Shown here: in pieces, positions 18,092-27,186 of the stretch | How positions within the stretch are numbered: position 1 is the first letter of the stretch | Layout of the letters: each line of letters opens with the position of its first letter | Origin: Algoriphagus oliviformis | Lineage (GTDB): Bacteria; Bacteroidota; Bacteroidia; Cytophagales; Cyclobacteriaceae | Assembly (NCBI RefSeq): GCF_017254915.1 | Contig: NZ_JAFKCT010000001.1 | Coordinates: forward strand, 124,001 to 188,000 | DNA length: 64,000 nt | Direction: 5' to 3' | Position numbers and translations under genes: made by a program | Notes under the pieces: generated by a model | Seen by the model: the letters and a program-made list of their open reading frames with translations, nothing else | Told to the model about the DNA's origin: nothing | The model's database searches: none

Positions 18092-18114
18092 GGGATTGGC
18101 CTAGCGCCAATCCC
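18092..18114 (-). other. Intercistronic hairpin between atpE and atpF
   Basis: GGGATTGGC (18092-18100), 5-nt loop, GCCAATCCC (18106-18114): a perfect 9-bp stem immediately 3' of atpE in the transcript. No T-run follows on the minus strand. Subunit c is needed in many more copies than b, so a stem just after atpE could stabilise its message or partly attenuate downstream transcription; this role is inferred. Confidence 0.6.
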
Positions 18115-18127
18115 CGTTCTTTTGTTC

Positions 18128-18388
18128 TTAGAAAGCGATACCGCCTGCGTTCAATGCAATCAGTAGACATACTACTACTGCAAACAGGGAAACCACCTCG
18201 ATCAAAGCTGCAATGATCAGCATAGCAGTCTGAACCTTACCAGCAGCCTCAGGCTGACGGGCAATAGATTCCATTGCCTGGCCACCGATACGGCCGATGC
18301 CAAGTCCTGCGCCAATCGCAACAATACCTGCACCGATACCAGCACCCATAAGAGCCAATCCAGCAGACAACAAGATAGAAGTTAACAT
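18128..18388 (-). CDS. atpE: F1Fo ATP synthase subunit c
   Basis: Rotor-ring proteolipid, 86 residues forming two membrane helices with a polar loop (SIARQPEAAGKVQ, residues 41-53). Helix 1 is glycine-rich (GAGIGAGIVAIGAGLGIG). The ion-binding carboxylate is Glu64 (AALIEVVS). The Gln of helix 1 and the Ser following the Glu that mark sodium-binding rings are replaced by Ile31 and Val65, so proton coupling is predicted. It sits between atpB and atpF, as expected. Confidence 0.97.
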   Translation of the reverse strand: MLTSILLSAGLALMGAGIGAGIVAIGAGLGIGRIGGQAMESIARQPEAAGKVQTAMLIIAALIEVVSLFAVVVCLLIALNAGGIAF

Positions 18389-18425
18389 AACGTTAGATTT
18401 ATAAATTGAACAAAGAAATTTCTAA

Positions 18426-19472
18426 TTAATGGTGATCGTCATGCGCGTGCTCCGCCACAGCCCCGCCGATGTACATCGCCGTAAACAGGGTGAAGACATA
18501 GGCCTGAATCGTGGCCACGAGCAATTCGATCATATTGATAAAGGTCACCATCAGCGTGCTCACCACGCCGATCGCGTAGGATTCAAAGATGAATACCAAG
18601 GCAATGAACGCCAAGATCACGATGTGACCCGCGGTGATCGCCACAAAAAGACGGACCATCAAGGCAAACGGCTTGGTGAAAAGTCCGATGAATTCCACCA
18701 CTACAATGATCGGCAGCAGCGGCGCGGGAACTCCCGGAGTGGCAAACACGTGCTTCCAGTAGTCCTTATTGCCGTTGACATTCACCAAGATAAAAGTCAG
18801 CATGGCCAGGGTGAAAGTCACCGCGATGTTGCCGGTAAGGTTAGCCGCCCCCGGCATCAGCCCGATTAGGTTACCTATCCAAATGAAGAAAAACAGCGTG
18901 AGGAGATAAGGCACAAACTTCTTGTATTTTGGCCCGATGGCCTTCTCGGCGATCTCGTCCCGGACGAAGAGCACGATCGGCTCTACGATGGAAGCCGCCC
19001 CTTTTGGCGCCACCGCTCCGTTTTTCTTGTAGTGGCCTGCCGCAGACAGTGCCAAAAAGAGCACCACCGCGATCACGATGAACATCATCGCGACGTTTTT
19101 GGTGATGGAAAAATCATAGATCGCCCCACCGTCCACTCGGCCTAGATGCTCGTGGGAATCGATGTAGATGCCGTTGTGGGCATTTTCTTCACCGAAAAGA
19201 TGGGTCTCGTGGTTTTGGAAGTCAGAAGACATAAAAAACTCCAAACCTCTGTCAGACGCGTAAGTGATCACCGGCAAAGCAAGGGTCACGTGCGTGTGTC
19301 CGATGTTGAAAAAATGCCATTCATGCGAATCCTTTACGTGGTGCATGATGAATCCAGTTGGGTCTTCACCACCTTCTTCTGACTGAGAATCCGATGCAAA
19401 AACAGCGGAAGAAAAGCTCAGCAAAAGAGCTGAAAGTAAAAGACTTAGGGCCAGAAATTTGCGCGTCATCAA
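18426..19472 (-). CDS. atpB: F1Fo ATP synthase subunit a, with signal peptide and His-rich N-terminus
   Basis: Proton-channel stator, 348 residues against ~270 in E. coli. The extra length is an N-terminal signal sequence (MMTRKFLALSLLLSALLLSFSSAVFA) and a periplasmic ~100-residue segment rich in His, Asp and Glu (HHVKDSHEWHFFNIGHTHV), a common feature of Bacteroidota AtpB. The core has five to six membrane helices and the conserved MVRLFVAITAGHIVILAFI, whose Arg faces the c-ring Glu. A second Met directly follows the first, so the start could equally be 19469. First ATP synthase subunit proper in the operon, 16 bp after a small membrane protein gene. Confidence 0.96.
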   Translation of the reverse strand: MMTRKFLALSLLLSALLLSFSSAVFASDSQSEEGGEDPTGFIMHHVKDSHEWHFFNIGHTHVTLALPVITYASDRGLEFFMSSDFQNHETHLFGEENAHNGIYIDSHEHLGRVDGGAIYDFSITKNVAMMFIVIAVVLFLALSAAGHYKKNGAVAPKGAASIVEPIVLFVRDEIAEKAIGPKYKKFVPYLLTLFFFIWIGNLIGLMPGAANLTGNIAVTFTLAMLTFILVNVNGNKDYWKHVFATPGVPAPLLPIIVVVEFIGLFTKPFALMVRLFVAITAGHIVILAFIALVFIFESYAIGVVSTLMVTFINMIELLVATIQAYVFTLFTAMYIGGAVAEHAHDDHH

Positions 19473-19488
19473 CTCTTATTTTTGAGGG

Positions 19489-19872
19489 CTACTTCGAAAT
19501 CGGCCGCAAGTTAGCTATAAAGGTGTAGATATCAAAAATGAGGTAGAACAAAAAAAGAACAAAGAAATTCGAGATAAACAGAATAATATTCTTTTCGCCC
19601 GTCAAGACCACCCAGGCAATGAATCCCAAGGAGCCCAAAATACGCACCACCATGCCCAAAAGCTTGATTTGGAGCAGATTTTCAGAAGATTGTTTGTAGA
19701 GCCAATTGGAGATCGCGCCGACCAGATAGGAGAGTATGGCAACGAACAGAAATATCGTCCAGACCGATTCGGCGACCACTTGGGGAAGGATGCGCTGCAG
19801 CAAGAGGATAACTCCGGCCAGCAGCAGCGTGAAGATCAAAAAGCGGAGATGGAAATTTTTCGGCAGTTTCAT
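19489..19872 (-). CDS. Small membrane protein of the atp operon (AtpI position)
   Basis: 127 residues with four predicted membrane helices (LIFTLLLAGVILLLQRI, TIFLFVAILSYLVGAI, LGMVVRILGSLGFIAWVVL, IILFISNFFVLFLFYLIFDIYTFIA) and a basic N-terminus (MKLPKNFHLRF). It occupies the position of AtpI between atpZ and atpB. AtpI family proteins assist c-ring assembly; four helices and the location fit, but no diagnostic motif is visible, so this is a positional inference. The start at 19872 is chosen over 19896 because the upstream extension (MHSQKTSA) brings it to 26 bp from atpZ without adding features. Confidence 0.75.
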   Translation of the reverse strand: MKLPKNFHLRFLIFTLLLAGVILLLQRILPQVVAESVWTIFLFVAILSYLVGAISNWLYKQSSENLLQIKLLGMVVRILGSLGFIAWVVLTGEKNIILFISNFFVLFLFYLIFDIYTFIANLRPISK

Positions 19873-19922
19873 GGCACTCGTTTTCTGGGAATGCAAAACT
19901 ACCCCAAAAAAGCCAATTCCAC

Positions 19923-20159
19923 CTACTTATCCCGCTGCATGGACTTCAGCAGTTGGTAAAAAGCAAGGGCAATCGAGGCAAAACAGCCCACCAAAATCCA
20001 TAGGGGAAACTTCATCGCGCTCTTTTGCTGTACCCACCAGCCCAGCCATGTCCCGCCGCCGATGATGCCGAAAAGCTGAAAAGAAAGCCCCATGTACTTT
20101 GCCCAAGTGGGAGGCCCACCGTTCTGCGGCTTCTTATCTGGTGATTTTTCAGGTTCCAT
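19923..20159 (-). CDS. atpZ: AtpZ/AtpI family protein
   Basis: 78 residues with two membrane helices (YMGLSFQLFGIIGGGTWLGWWV and FPLWILVGCFASIALAFYQLL) separated by a short basic loop, the pattern of AtpZ. The family heads F-type operons and is thought to form a membrane partner for AtpI or for magnesium/calcium supply to the synthase. It is the first gene of the atp operon and is divergent from sprE; the 212-bp region between them (20160-20371) must hold both promoters, but neither shows a perfect TAnnTTTG. Confidence 0.85.
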   Translation of the reverse strand: MEPEKSPDKKPQNGGPPTWAKYMGLSFQLFGIIGGGTWLGWWVQQKSAMKFPLWILVGCFASIALAFYQLLKSMQRDK

Positions 20160-20371
20160 CGATTTTGGGTTTTATCAAATAAAAGATCCGGCCATGCAAA
20201 TGCCAAAAAAAGTGCCAGACCGTGCCCAAGCCCATTTTACCGGCTGCTGCCCGCCTACCTCACTTCCCTCCCGCCCGGACAATATCCCCAGCCCGTGCAT
20301 CAGGAATCCCGATCCGTTCGTTTAGTTAGGCAAAAAGCCTATTTTGGTATCCAAATTGGGCGTAGTCAACA

Positions 20372-22993
20372 ATGAAAAGATTTTCCGGACTGGCAGTGGT
20401 CGTTTTGATTGTGGTCGGGGCATGCTCCTCGGAGCGCAACACCTTTACCAACCGGACCTTCCACAACCTCACCTCCCATTTCAACGCGTACTACCTGTCC
20501 GACACCAAAATCAAGGAGGTAGAAAACCAAGTGAGGGCCAACTACAAGGAGGACTACACGCAGGTATTGCCGGTATTCATCCCCATAGACTCGGCTACGA
20601 TCAAGCAAAACAAGGAAAAGCTAGACTCTGCTCGGGAGCTTTCGTCCAAAGCCATAGACTGGCACCGCATCTCCAAATGGGTCGATGACAGCTACTACCT
20701 CCTCGGCAAGATCGACTACCTCCAAGGCCAGCAGGACGATGCCCTGAATGCCTTCAAATATGTAAACAGCACGAGCAAGGACAAGGAGCTCCGCCATCGG
20801 GCACTCATCACCCTGCTCCGGCTCTATGTGGACCGTAGGGAGTACGAGAACGCCAATTTCACCATTGACTACCTTTCCAAAGAGACCGAGATCAGCGACG
20901 AAAACCGATTTGCGCTTTTCAAAACCCTCGCCTACTACTACGAGACCCGCGCCGACCAAAACGGGGTGATCGGTGCCTTGGATCGCGCGGTGGGATATGC
21001 CCCTGACAAAAAGGAAGAGTCCCGGATCCATTTCATCCTCGCCCAGCGCTACCAAAAAGAGGGGCTTGACGCCTTGGCCTACGACTACTATCGAAAGTCT
21101 CTCGATGGAAATCCTCCATACGAAAGGAGCTTTTTTGCCACGCTCTATGCCCAGCAAGTCGCCGAGCTAAACGCCTCCAAGGATCTCAAAAAGGTAAGAA
21201 ACTACTACGACGAGCTGTACAAAGACCCCAAAAACAAGGATCTCAAGGATGTGGTGGTGTACGAGCGGGCGCTTTTCGAAGAAAAACAGGGAGACATACC
21301 CCTGACGCTTGACCTGCTCCACAGCGCGGCCAAAGAGCCGGGGAGTAACCCTCGCCTCAAAGGCTACATCTACCAAAAACTGGCGGAGATCAACCTCGGC
21401 GAGTTCAAGGATTTCCGTGCGACTAAATATTACCTTGACAGCGCACTGACTTTCATCAAGGAAGACGACCCTGCCGCACTCGAAATACTGGAGCAGAAGG
21501 CCACCCTCGACCAATACGTATTCCATGTCGAGCGCATTCAGCTCAACGACAGCCTCAGCATCATCGCATCCCTCAGTCCGGAGGAGCAGACTGCCATTGC
21601 CCAAGACTATATTGAAAAGGAGGAGGAGAGGCTGGTGGCTGAGGCGCGGGCGAAAGAGACGCCCAAAAACTCGAACATTTTCAACAACCTCCTAGCCTTC
21701 AGCGGCAAGGATGCCGGCTCCAGTTTCTATTTTGACAACGGCGTCGCGCTGCAGCAGGGAGCCATAGAGTTTAACCGCGTCTGGGGCAATAGGCCCCTGC
21801 AGGACAATTGGCGGCGACGGGCGGCGACCTTCCAGACTTCGACCCAACCCCAGATCCCAACGCCCGAGCTCGACTCGGCATCCTCGGGAGAAAACCCCAT
21901 TCTGGCAAACCTCCCTTCTCTGGAAAGCCTTTTGGGCAAAATCCCCAACACCCCCGAACAGATCGAACAGCTCAACAGCGAGCTGGAGAAGTCCTATTTT
22001 GAGCTGGGAAAGCTGCTCTACTTTGATCTCAAGGAAATAGAGCCCAGCATAGCCAATCTGGAGACGCTCATCCAGAAATACCCCAACACCATCAGAAAGC
22101 CTGAAGCCTACTACCTTCTCTACCTGGGCCAGAAGGATTCCGGGGGAAACTTCCAGCAGTACGCCGGTCGTCTCAACAGGGAATTTCCCGAGTCCCAGTA
22201 CACCTATTCGGTCAACAATCCGGATGCCGCTTCCGGCAATCTGGCCGCCTTGGAATCCTCCAAGGGCTATGAGCAAGCCTACAACGCCTACTATGCCGGT
22301 GACTACCAAAGGGCGAGGGACTTGGTCAAAGCGACTTTGGAAGACTATCCGCTGACCAGAAATACCGAAAAGCTCCTCCTTCTGGACATCATGGTCACCG
22401 GAAAGCTGGAAAGCCGCGACCGCTTCAAAACCCGCCTCGAAACGTATATTAACAATACCAAAGACCCCGCGCTGGTCAGTTTGGCAAGAAATATGCTCAG
22501 ACCGATGCTGAGCAGTGAGGAGCTCGCGGCACTGGAACCGAAGGAAAAAATCGAGGTCGATTCTACCCAGCTCGCGGCAGATGCTGCGGCGGAAAATGCC
22601 GGAAAAGAAATCCCCGCAGACTCGCCTTATAAGCTAAACGAGTCCCAAACGCATATCTTTGTCATTGCATTGTCCCGCTCCGAGGCAGAAGCCGCGACGG
22701 GCCTTTTGGGTGACTTGGAAAACTTCCATGCAGCCAACTATCCGAACGCACGGCTACGCACCGGGAATATGAACATGAGCTCCGAAAATGCGATTTACAT
22801 CATCAGCCCCTTCGCCAATGCGGAAAAGGCCAATGAATACTACCAAAAATTTGCCGCAGACTTCGAATCCGAGGGACTGCCTGAAAACATCAAATCGAAT
22901 GCTTTCTTTATTTCAATAGAAAACTTTCAGACGCTAAACAAATCCAAGAATCTGGAAGAATACCGAACCTTCTTCCGTACCGTTTATCAGTAA
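20372..22993 (+). CDS. sprE: T9SS-associated TPR lipoprotein SprE/PorW
   Basis: 873 residues. Signal peptide with lipobox (LIVVGAC, lipid Cys18) followed by the family start ERNTFTNRTFHNLTSHFNAYY and DYTQVLPVFIP. The middle is a long TPR-type array (about residues 100-400 and 490-700), and a charged low-complexity part lies around 490-520. The protein is an outer-membrane lipoprotein required for gliding and T9SS secretion in Flavobacterium (SprE) and Porphyromonas (PorW), where it bridges the motor and the outer-membrane translocon. The next gene, PBP1A, starts 6 bp after its stop, so they are co-transcribed. The T9SS ring operon lies 4 kb downstream on the other strand. Confidence 0.9.
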   Translation: MKRFSGLAVVVLIVVGACSSERNTFTNRTFHNLTSHFNAYYLSDTKIKEVENQVRANYKEDYTQVLPVFIPIDSATIKQNKEKLDSARELSSKAIDWHRISKWVDDSYYLLGKIDYLQGQQDDALNAFKYVNSTSKDKELRHRALITLLRLYVDRREYENANFTIDYLSKETEISDENRFALFKTLAYYYETRADQNGVIGALDRAVGYAPDKKEESRIHFILAQRYQKEGLDALAYDYYRKSLDGNPPYERSFFATLYAQQVAELNASKDLKKVRNYYDELYKDPKNKDLKDVVVYERALFEEKQGDIPLTLDLLHSAAKEPGSNPRLKGYIYQKLAEINLGEFKDFRATKYYLDSALTFIKEDDPAALEILEQKATLDQYVFHVERIQLNDSLSIIASLSPEEQTAIAQDYIEKEEERLVAEARAKETPKNSNIFNNLLAFSGKDAGSSFYFDNGVALQQGAIEFNRVWGNRPLQDNWRRRAATFQTSTQPQIPTPELDSASSGENPILANLPSLESLLGKIPNTPEQIEQLNSELEKSYFELGKLLYFDLKEIEPSIANLETLIQKYPNTIRKPEAYYLLYLGQKDSGGNFQQYAGRLNREFPESQYTYSVNNPDAASGNLAALESSKGYEQAYNAYYAGDYQRARDLVKATLEDYPLTRNTEKLLLLDIMVTGKLESRDRFKTRLETYINNTKDPALVSLARNMLRPMLSSEELAALEPKEKIEVDSTQLAADAAAENAGKEIPADSPYKLNESQTHIFVIALSRSEAEAATGLLGDLENFHAANYPNARLRTGNMNMSSENAIYIISPFANAEKANEYYQKFAADFESEGLPENIKSNAFFISIENFQTLNKSKNLEEYRTFFRTVYQ

Positions 22994-22999
22994 CAACCT

Positions 23000-25303
23000 A
23001 TGTCCAAACCCGCCAAAGCCACAATTCCCAATTGGGCCGGTAAAACCATAAAATACCTCTGGATCGCTTTCGTCGGAGGCGTGGTCTTTTTCATCCTGTT
23101 TGTCTGGATGGTCAGCATCAACTTCCTGGGGCTTTTCGGCTCCCTCCCGGACTTCAAAGCCCTGGAAAATCCGGAAAGTGAACTGGCCTCCGAGCTTTAC
23201 TCGGCGGATGGATTTCTCCTGGGCACCTACGCCAGGGAAAACCGAAGTCCGGTCAATTACGAAGACCTCGCGCCAAACCTCGTCCAGGCGCTGATAGCCA
23301 CCGAAGACGTGAGATTTGAGGACCACTCCGGCATCGACATGATCGCGATGATGCGGGTTTTCGTCAAGTCCATCCTCCTCGGACAGGATGCGGGCGGTGG
23401 CTCCACGCTCAGCCAGCAGACTGCAAAAAACCTCTTCAAAACCCGTACTGACGCATCCCAGGGCATTCTCAGCTCCATCCCCGGCCTGCGCATGCTGATC
23501 ATCAAAACCAAAGAGTGGATCGTGGCCACCCAGCTGGAAAAGGCCTACACCAAAAACGAGATCCTGACCCTCTACCTCAACACCTCCGAGTTTGGCTCCA
23601 ATGCCTTCGGGATCAAAACTGCCGCAGGCACCTTTTTCAACAAGCTGCCCTCCGAGCTGAGCGTCCAGGAATCGGCCGTTCTAGTGGGCCTTTTCAAGGC
23701 TCCTACCTACTACAGCCCCGTCTTCAATCCGGAAAACTCCCTGAGAAGAAGAAATACCGTGCTTTCCCAAATGGAGAAAAACGGAATCCTCACCGAGTCG
23801 GAGTACGACTCCATCTCCCAGCTGCCAATCGAGCTGGACTATCGGGTGAGAAACCAAAACCACGGCTTGGCGACCTATTTCCGAGAAATCGTAAAGGCCG
23901 ACCTGATCAAGTGGACCAAAGAAAACCTGAAATCCGACGGATCGGCTTATGACCTGTTTGGCGACGGGCTGAAAATCTACGTTACCATCGATAGCCGCAT
24001 GCAGCGCTATGCCGAAGAGGCTGTACGAGAGCATATGACGGACTTGCAAAAGGCATTTTACAAGGAAATGGGCAACCGAGCCCCTTGGATCGACGAAAAC
24101 CACCAGGTAATCCCGAATTTCATAGAGACTGCCGTAAAAAGAACCGAGGCCTACCGACTTCTCAAAGTTCGCTACGGTGATGACACCGACTCCATCGAGC
24201 TCAAGCTCAACGAGAAAAAGAAAATGCGGATCTTCTCTTGGGAAGGGGAAATCGACACGCTGATGAGCACCATGGACTCGATGAAGTATTACAAAAAGTT
24301 TCTTCAGACCGGCTTCATGAGCATGGATCCCCACACAGGCCACATCAAGGCCTGGGTAGGCGGTATCGACCACAAATACTTCAAGTTTGACCATGTGAAG
24401 CAGGGCAAGCGCCAGCCGGGATCGACCTTCAAGCCCTTCGTGTACGCGGCTGCGATCGAAAACGGCTACAGCCCCTGCTATTCCGTGATCGATCAGCCAG
24501 TAGAGGTCTATATCCCTGGCCAGCCAGCCTGGAGCCCTTCCAATGCGGACGGCAAGTTCTCCTATGAAAAAATGACCATACGAAAGGCTATGGCCCAGTC
24601 TGTCAACTCGGTGACGGCCTACATGATGAAAAAGCTCAGTCCAAAGATCGTCATCGAAACGGCCAGAAGACTGGGAGTCACCAGCGATCTGGAAGAGGTA
24701 CCTTCACTGGCTCTGGGCGTAAACGATGTCTCCGTCTATGAGATGGCCGGAGCCTTTGGCACCTTTGTCAACAAGGGCGAGCATACCACCCCTTACTATA
24801 TCGACCGCATTGAGGACAAAAACGGCAACGTCATCCAACAATTTACCCCACGTAAGAAAGCGGCCATGAGCGAGGAGCACGCCTACCTCATGCTCTACAT
24901 GCTACGCGGGGGATTTGAGGAAGAGGACGGCACCAGCCAGGGCGTGCCTTGGACACTACGGCAGGGCAACGAACTGGGAGGTAAAACCGGGACAACCCAA
25001 AACGCATCGGATGGCTGGTACATGGGGGTGAGCAAAGACCTCGTCTCCGCCACTTGGGTAGGCGGCGACGACCGGGCTATCCACTTCAGAAACTGGGCGG
25101 CTGGCCAAGGCGGGCGTACGGCTAGACCTATTTGGGTCAAGTACATGACCAAAATCTACGCGGACAATAGTCTTGGCTACACGAAGGGACCATTCCCTCG
25201 ACCGGAGCGTCCTCTCTCCATCGAGATCGACTGCGACGCCTACGAGCAGGACAGCCAGCGATTTGCTGACTTTGACTACGATGCCAAAAAGAACGATTTC
25301 TAA
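23000..25303 (+). CDS. Class A penicillin-binding protein (PBP1A-type transglycosylase/transpeptidase)
   Basis: Bifunctional peptidoglycan synthase, 767 residues. One membrane helix near the N-terminus (~18-40). The GT51 domain holds EDVRFEDHSGID (catalytic Glu102) and GGSTLSQQTAKNLF. The transpeptidase domain has SxxK at Ser475 (PGSTFKPFVY), SVN at 534-536 and KTGTT at 662-666. It polymerises glycan strands and cross-links peptides in the periplasm. It is separated from sprE by only 6 bp, hinting that cell-wall synthesis and T9SS assembly share a transcript. A terminator follows. Confidence 0.95.
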   Translation: MSKPAKATIPNWAGKTIKYLWIAFVGGVVFFILFVWMVSINFLGLFGSLPDFKALENPESELASELYSADGFLLGTYARENRSPVNYEDLAPNLVQALIATEDVRFEDHSGIDMIAMMRVFVKSILLGQDAGGGSTLSQQTAKNLFKTRTDASQGILSSIPGLRMLIIKTKEWIVATQLEKAYTKNEILTLYLNTSEFGSNAFGIKTAAGTFFNKLPSELSVQESAVLVGLFKAPTYYSPVFNPENSLRRRNTVLSQMEKNGILTESEYDSISQLPIELDYRVRNQNHGLATYFREIVKADLIKWTKENLKSDGSAYDLFGDGLKIYVTIDSRMQRYAEEAVREHMTDLQKAFYKEMGNRAPWIDENHQVIPNFIETAVKRTEAYRLLKVRYGDDTDSIELKLNEKKKMRIFSWEGEIDTLMSTMDSMKYYKKFLQTGFMSMDPHTGHIKAWVGGIDHKYFKFDHVKQGKRQPGSTFKPFVYAAAIENGYSPCYSVIDQPVEVYIPGQPAWSPSNADGKFSYEKMTIRKAMAQSVNSVTAYMMKKLSPKIVIETARRLGVTSDLEEVPSLALGVNDVSVYEMAGAFGTFVNKGEHTTPYYIDRIEDKNGNVIQQFTPRKKAAMSEEHAYLMLYMLRGGFEEEDGTSQGVPWTLRQGNELGGKTGTTQNASDGWYMGVSKDLVSATWVGGDDRAIHFRNWAAGQGGRTARPIWVKYMTKIYADNSLGYTKGPFPRPERPLSIEIDCDAYEQDSQRFADFDYDAKKNDF

Positions 25304-25324
25304 CAGTCAATCAATCATCAAGAG

Positions 25325-25357
25325 AAAAAACAGCCTGAGTCACGGGCTGTTTTTTTT
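25325..25357 (+). terminator. Rho-independent terminator after PBP1A
   Basis: AAAAAACAGCC (25325-25335) pairs with GGCTGTTTTTT (25345-25355), with a 9-nt loop, and continues as a T-run. Confidence 0.85.
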
Positions 25358-25368
25358 AATTTTAAGCC

Positions 25369-27174
25369 ATGGAGTCCTCATCCTTTTCTCCCGAAAACCA
25401 CCTGCTTCTCCCCGACCACCCCGGGGTATACAAATACTTCAATGAGGAAAATGAGCTGATCTATGTCGGCAAAGCCAAAAGCCTCAAAAAACGTGTCAGC
25501 AGCTACTTCAACAAGAATGCGGGGGTGAACCTCAAGACTCGCCGCATGGTGAAGGAAATACGGCGGATAGAGATCACTCTGGTCAACAGCGAGCTGGATG
25601 CCCTCCTCCTGGAAAACAACCTGATCAAGAAGATCCAGCCCCGCTACAACATCCTCCTGAGGGACGACAAGACCTACCCCTACCTTCTGATCACGAAGGA
25701 AAACTTCCCGCGAATATTTCAAACCAGGAAGCTTATTCCCAAGCGGGGAACCTATTTCGGCCCTTTCGCCAGCGTAAAGGCGATGAACAATGTCCTGGAT
25801 CTGATCCGGGAGCTCTTCACCATCCGCACTTGCAAGCTCGATCTTTCCCCCTACAAGATCGACGAAGGCAAATACAAAGTCTGCCTGGAATACCACATCG
25901 GCAACTGCCAAGGGCCGTGCGTAGGCCATCAGCGCGAGCCTGCCTACCTCAAGGACCTGGAGCAGGCCAAGCACATCCTCAAGGGGAATCTGGGCATCGC
26001 AAAGACCTACTTCAAGCAAGAGATGCAGGCCTACGCCGAAAATCTGGAATTTGAAAAGGCCCAAAAGATGAAGGAGAAGCTGGACCTTCTCGAAAAATAC
26101 CAATCCAAGTCCCTCATCACCAGCCCGAGTATCCAAAATCTGGACGTCTGCACCCTGGTCTCAGACGAGAAGTACGCCTATGTGAACTACATGCGGGTGA
26201 AGAATGGAGCAATGATCACTTCAAAAAACGTGGAGCTGAAAAAGCGGCTGGATGAAAGCGACGAAGAACTGCTGCTGACCGCATTGGTCCGTCTTCAAGA
26301 CCAGTTCCAGAGCGACGCAGATGAAGTCCTGATCAACATCGAATTGGAAAACCCCATCGAGGGACTTAACCTGACCATCCCAAAAATCGGCGATAAGAAG
26401 AAGCTTATTGAGCTTTCCCTGAAAAACGCCTTCTATTACAAAAAGGAAAAAGCACTCCTCCAAGGCCTCAACCAAGACAAAAAAGAAAGGGTGATCCGCC
26501 AGCTTCAGCAAGACCTCAGTCTCCCGGAGATACCCGATCACATCGAATGCTTTGACAACTCCAACATCCAAGGTACGAGCCCCGTGGCCAGTATGGTCTG
26601 CTTTCTGGGCGGAAAACCGGCCGTCAAGGAATACCGCCATTTCCATATCAAGACGGTAGAGGGTCCCAATGACTTTGCGAGCATGAAAGAGATCGTCATG
26701 CGCCGGTACAAGCGCCTGATGGAGGAGGAAAAACCGTTTCCCAAGCTGGTCGTGATCGACGGCGGCAAGGGACAGCTCTCCTCGGCAGTCGAGGCCTTGC
26801 AGGAGCTAGGCGTGTACGGCAAGATGCCCATTATCGGGATCGCGAAAAGGCTCGAGGAAATCTATTTTCCCGGAGACTCCTATCCGATACATATCGACAA
26901 AAAATCCGAAAGCCTCAAGCTATTACAGCGTATCCGGGATGAAGCCCACCGCTTCGCCATTACCTTTCACCGAAAAGTGCGCAGCAAAAACGCTTTTGGA
27001 ACTCAGCTCACGGGCATACCGGGTATCGGCGAAAACACCGCGGACAAATTGCTCAAGCATTTCAAATCAGTCAAAAAAATCAAAGCCGCTTCTGAGGCCG
27101 AACTCAGCGAGGTCATCGGCTCCAGCCGGGCAAAGGCACTGCTAGACTGGATGCAAAAAGAAAAAGGGGCCTAA
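25369..27174 (+). CDS. uvrC: UvrABC excinuclease subunit C
   Basis: Nucleotide-excision-repair nuclease, which makes the 3' and 5' incisions beside damaged bases. 601 residues. N-terminal GIY-YIG domain (HPGVYKYFNEENELIYVGKAKSLKKRVSSYF), a UVR motif around residues 218-245 (YAENLEFEKAQKMKEKLDLLE), the RNase-H-like 5'-nuclease domain (ECFDNSNIQGTSPVASMV, VIDGGKGQLSSA) and a C-terminal helix-hairpin-helix pair (LTGIPGIGENTADKLLKHF). All domains are intact. Start chosen at the ATG at 25369, which gives the usual short leader before the GIY-YIG strand. It converges on gldN across a shared hairpin that overlaps its own stop codon. Confidence 0.97.
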   Translation: MESSSFSPENHLLLPDHPGVYKYFNEENELIYVGKAKSLKKRVSSYFNKNAGVNLKTRRMVKEIRRIEITLVNSELDALLLENNLIKKIQPRYNILLRDDKTYPYLLITKENFPRIFQTRKLIPKRGTYFGPFASVKAMNNVLDLIRELFTIRTCKLDLSPYKIDEGKYKVCLEYHIGNCQGPCVGHQREPAYLKDLEQAKHILKGNLGIAKTYFKQEMQAYAENLEFEKAQKMKEKLDLLEKYQSKSLITSPSIQNLDVCTLVSDEKYAYVNYMRVKNGAMITSKNVELKKRLDESDEELLLTALVRLQDQFQSDADEVLINIELENPIEGLNLTIPKIGDKKKLIELSLKNAFYYKKEKALLQGLNQDKKERVIRQLQQDLSLPEIPDHIECFDNSNIQGTSPVASMVCFLGGKPAVKEYRHFHIKTVEGPNDFASMKEIVMRRYKRLMEEEKPFPKLVVIDGGKGQLSSAVEALQELGVYGKMPIIGIAKRLEEIYFPGDSYPIHIDKKSESLKLLQRIRDEAHRFAITFHRKVRSKNAFGTQLTGIPGIGENTADKLLKHFKSVKKIKAASEAELSEVIGSSRAKALLDWMQKEKGA

Positions 27175-27184
27175 GCCCCTTTTT
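27161..27184. terminator. Bidirectional terminator between uvrC and gldN
   Basis: AAAAAGGGGC (27161-27170), loop CTAA, GCCCCTTTTT (27175-27184). A/T flanks on both sides allow termination of both convergent genes. The loop contains the uvrC stop codon region. Confidence 0.85.
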
Positions 27185-27186
27185 TA

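Noticed and set aside
14464..20159. Loss of atpD and atpC from the ATP synthase operon
   Set aside because: In this phylum the beta and epsilon genes are usually at a separate locus, so absence here is not evidence of loss.
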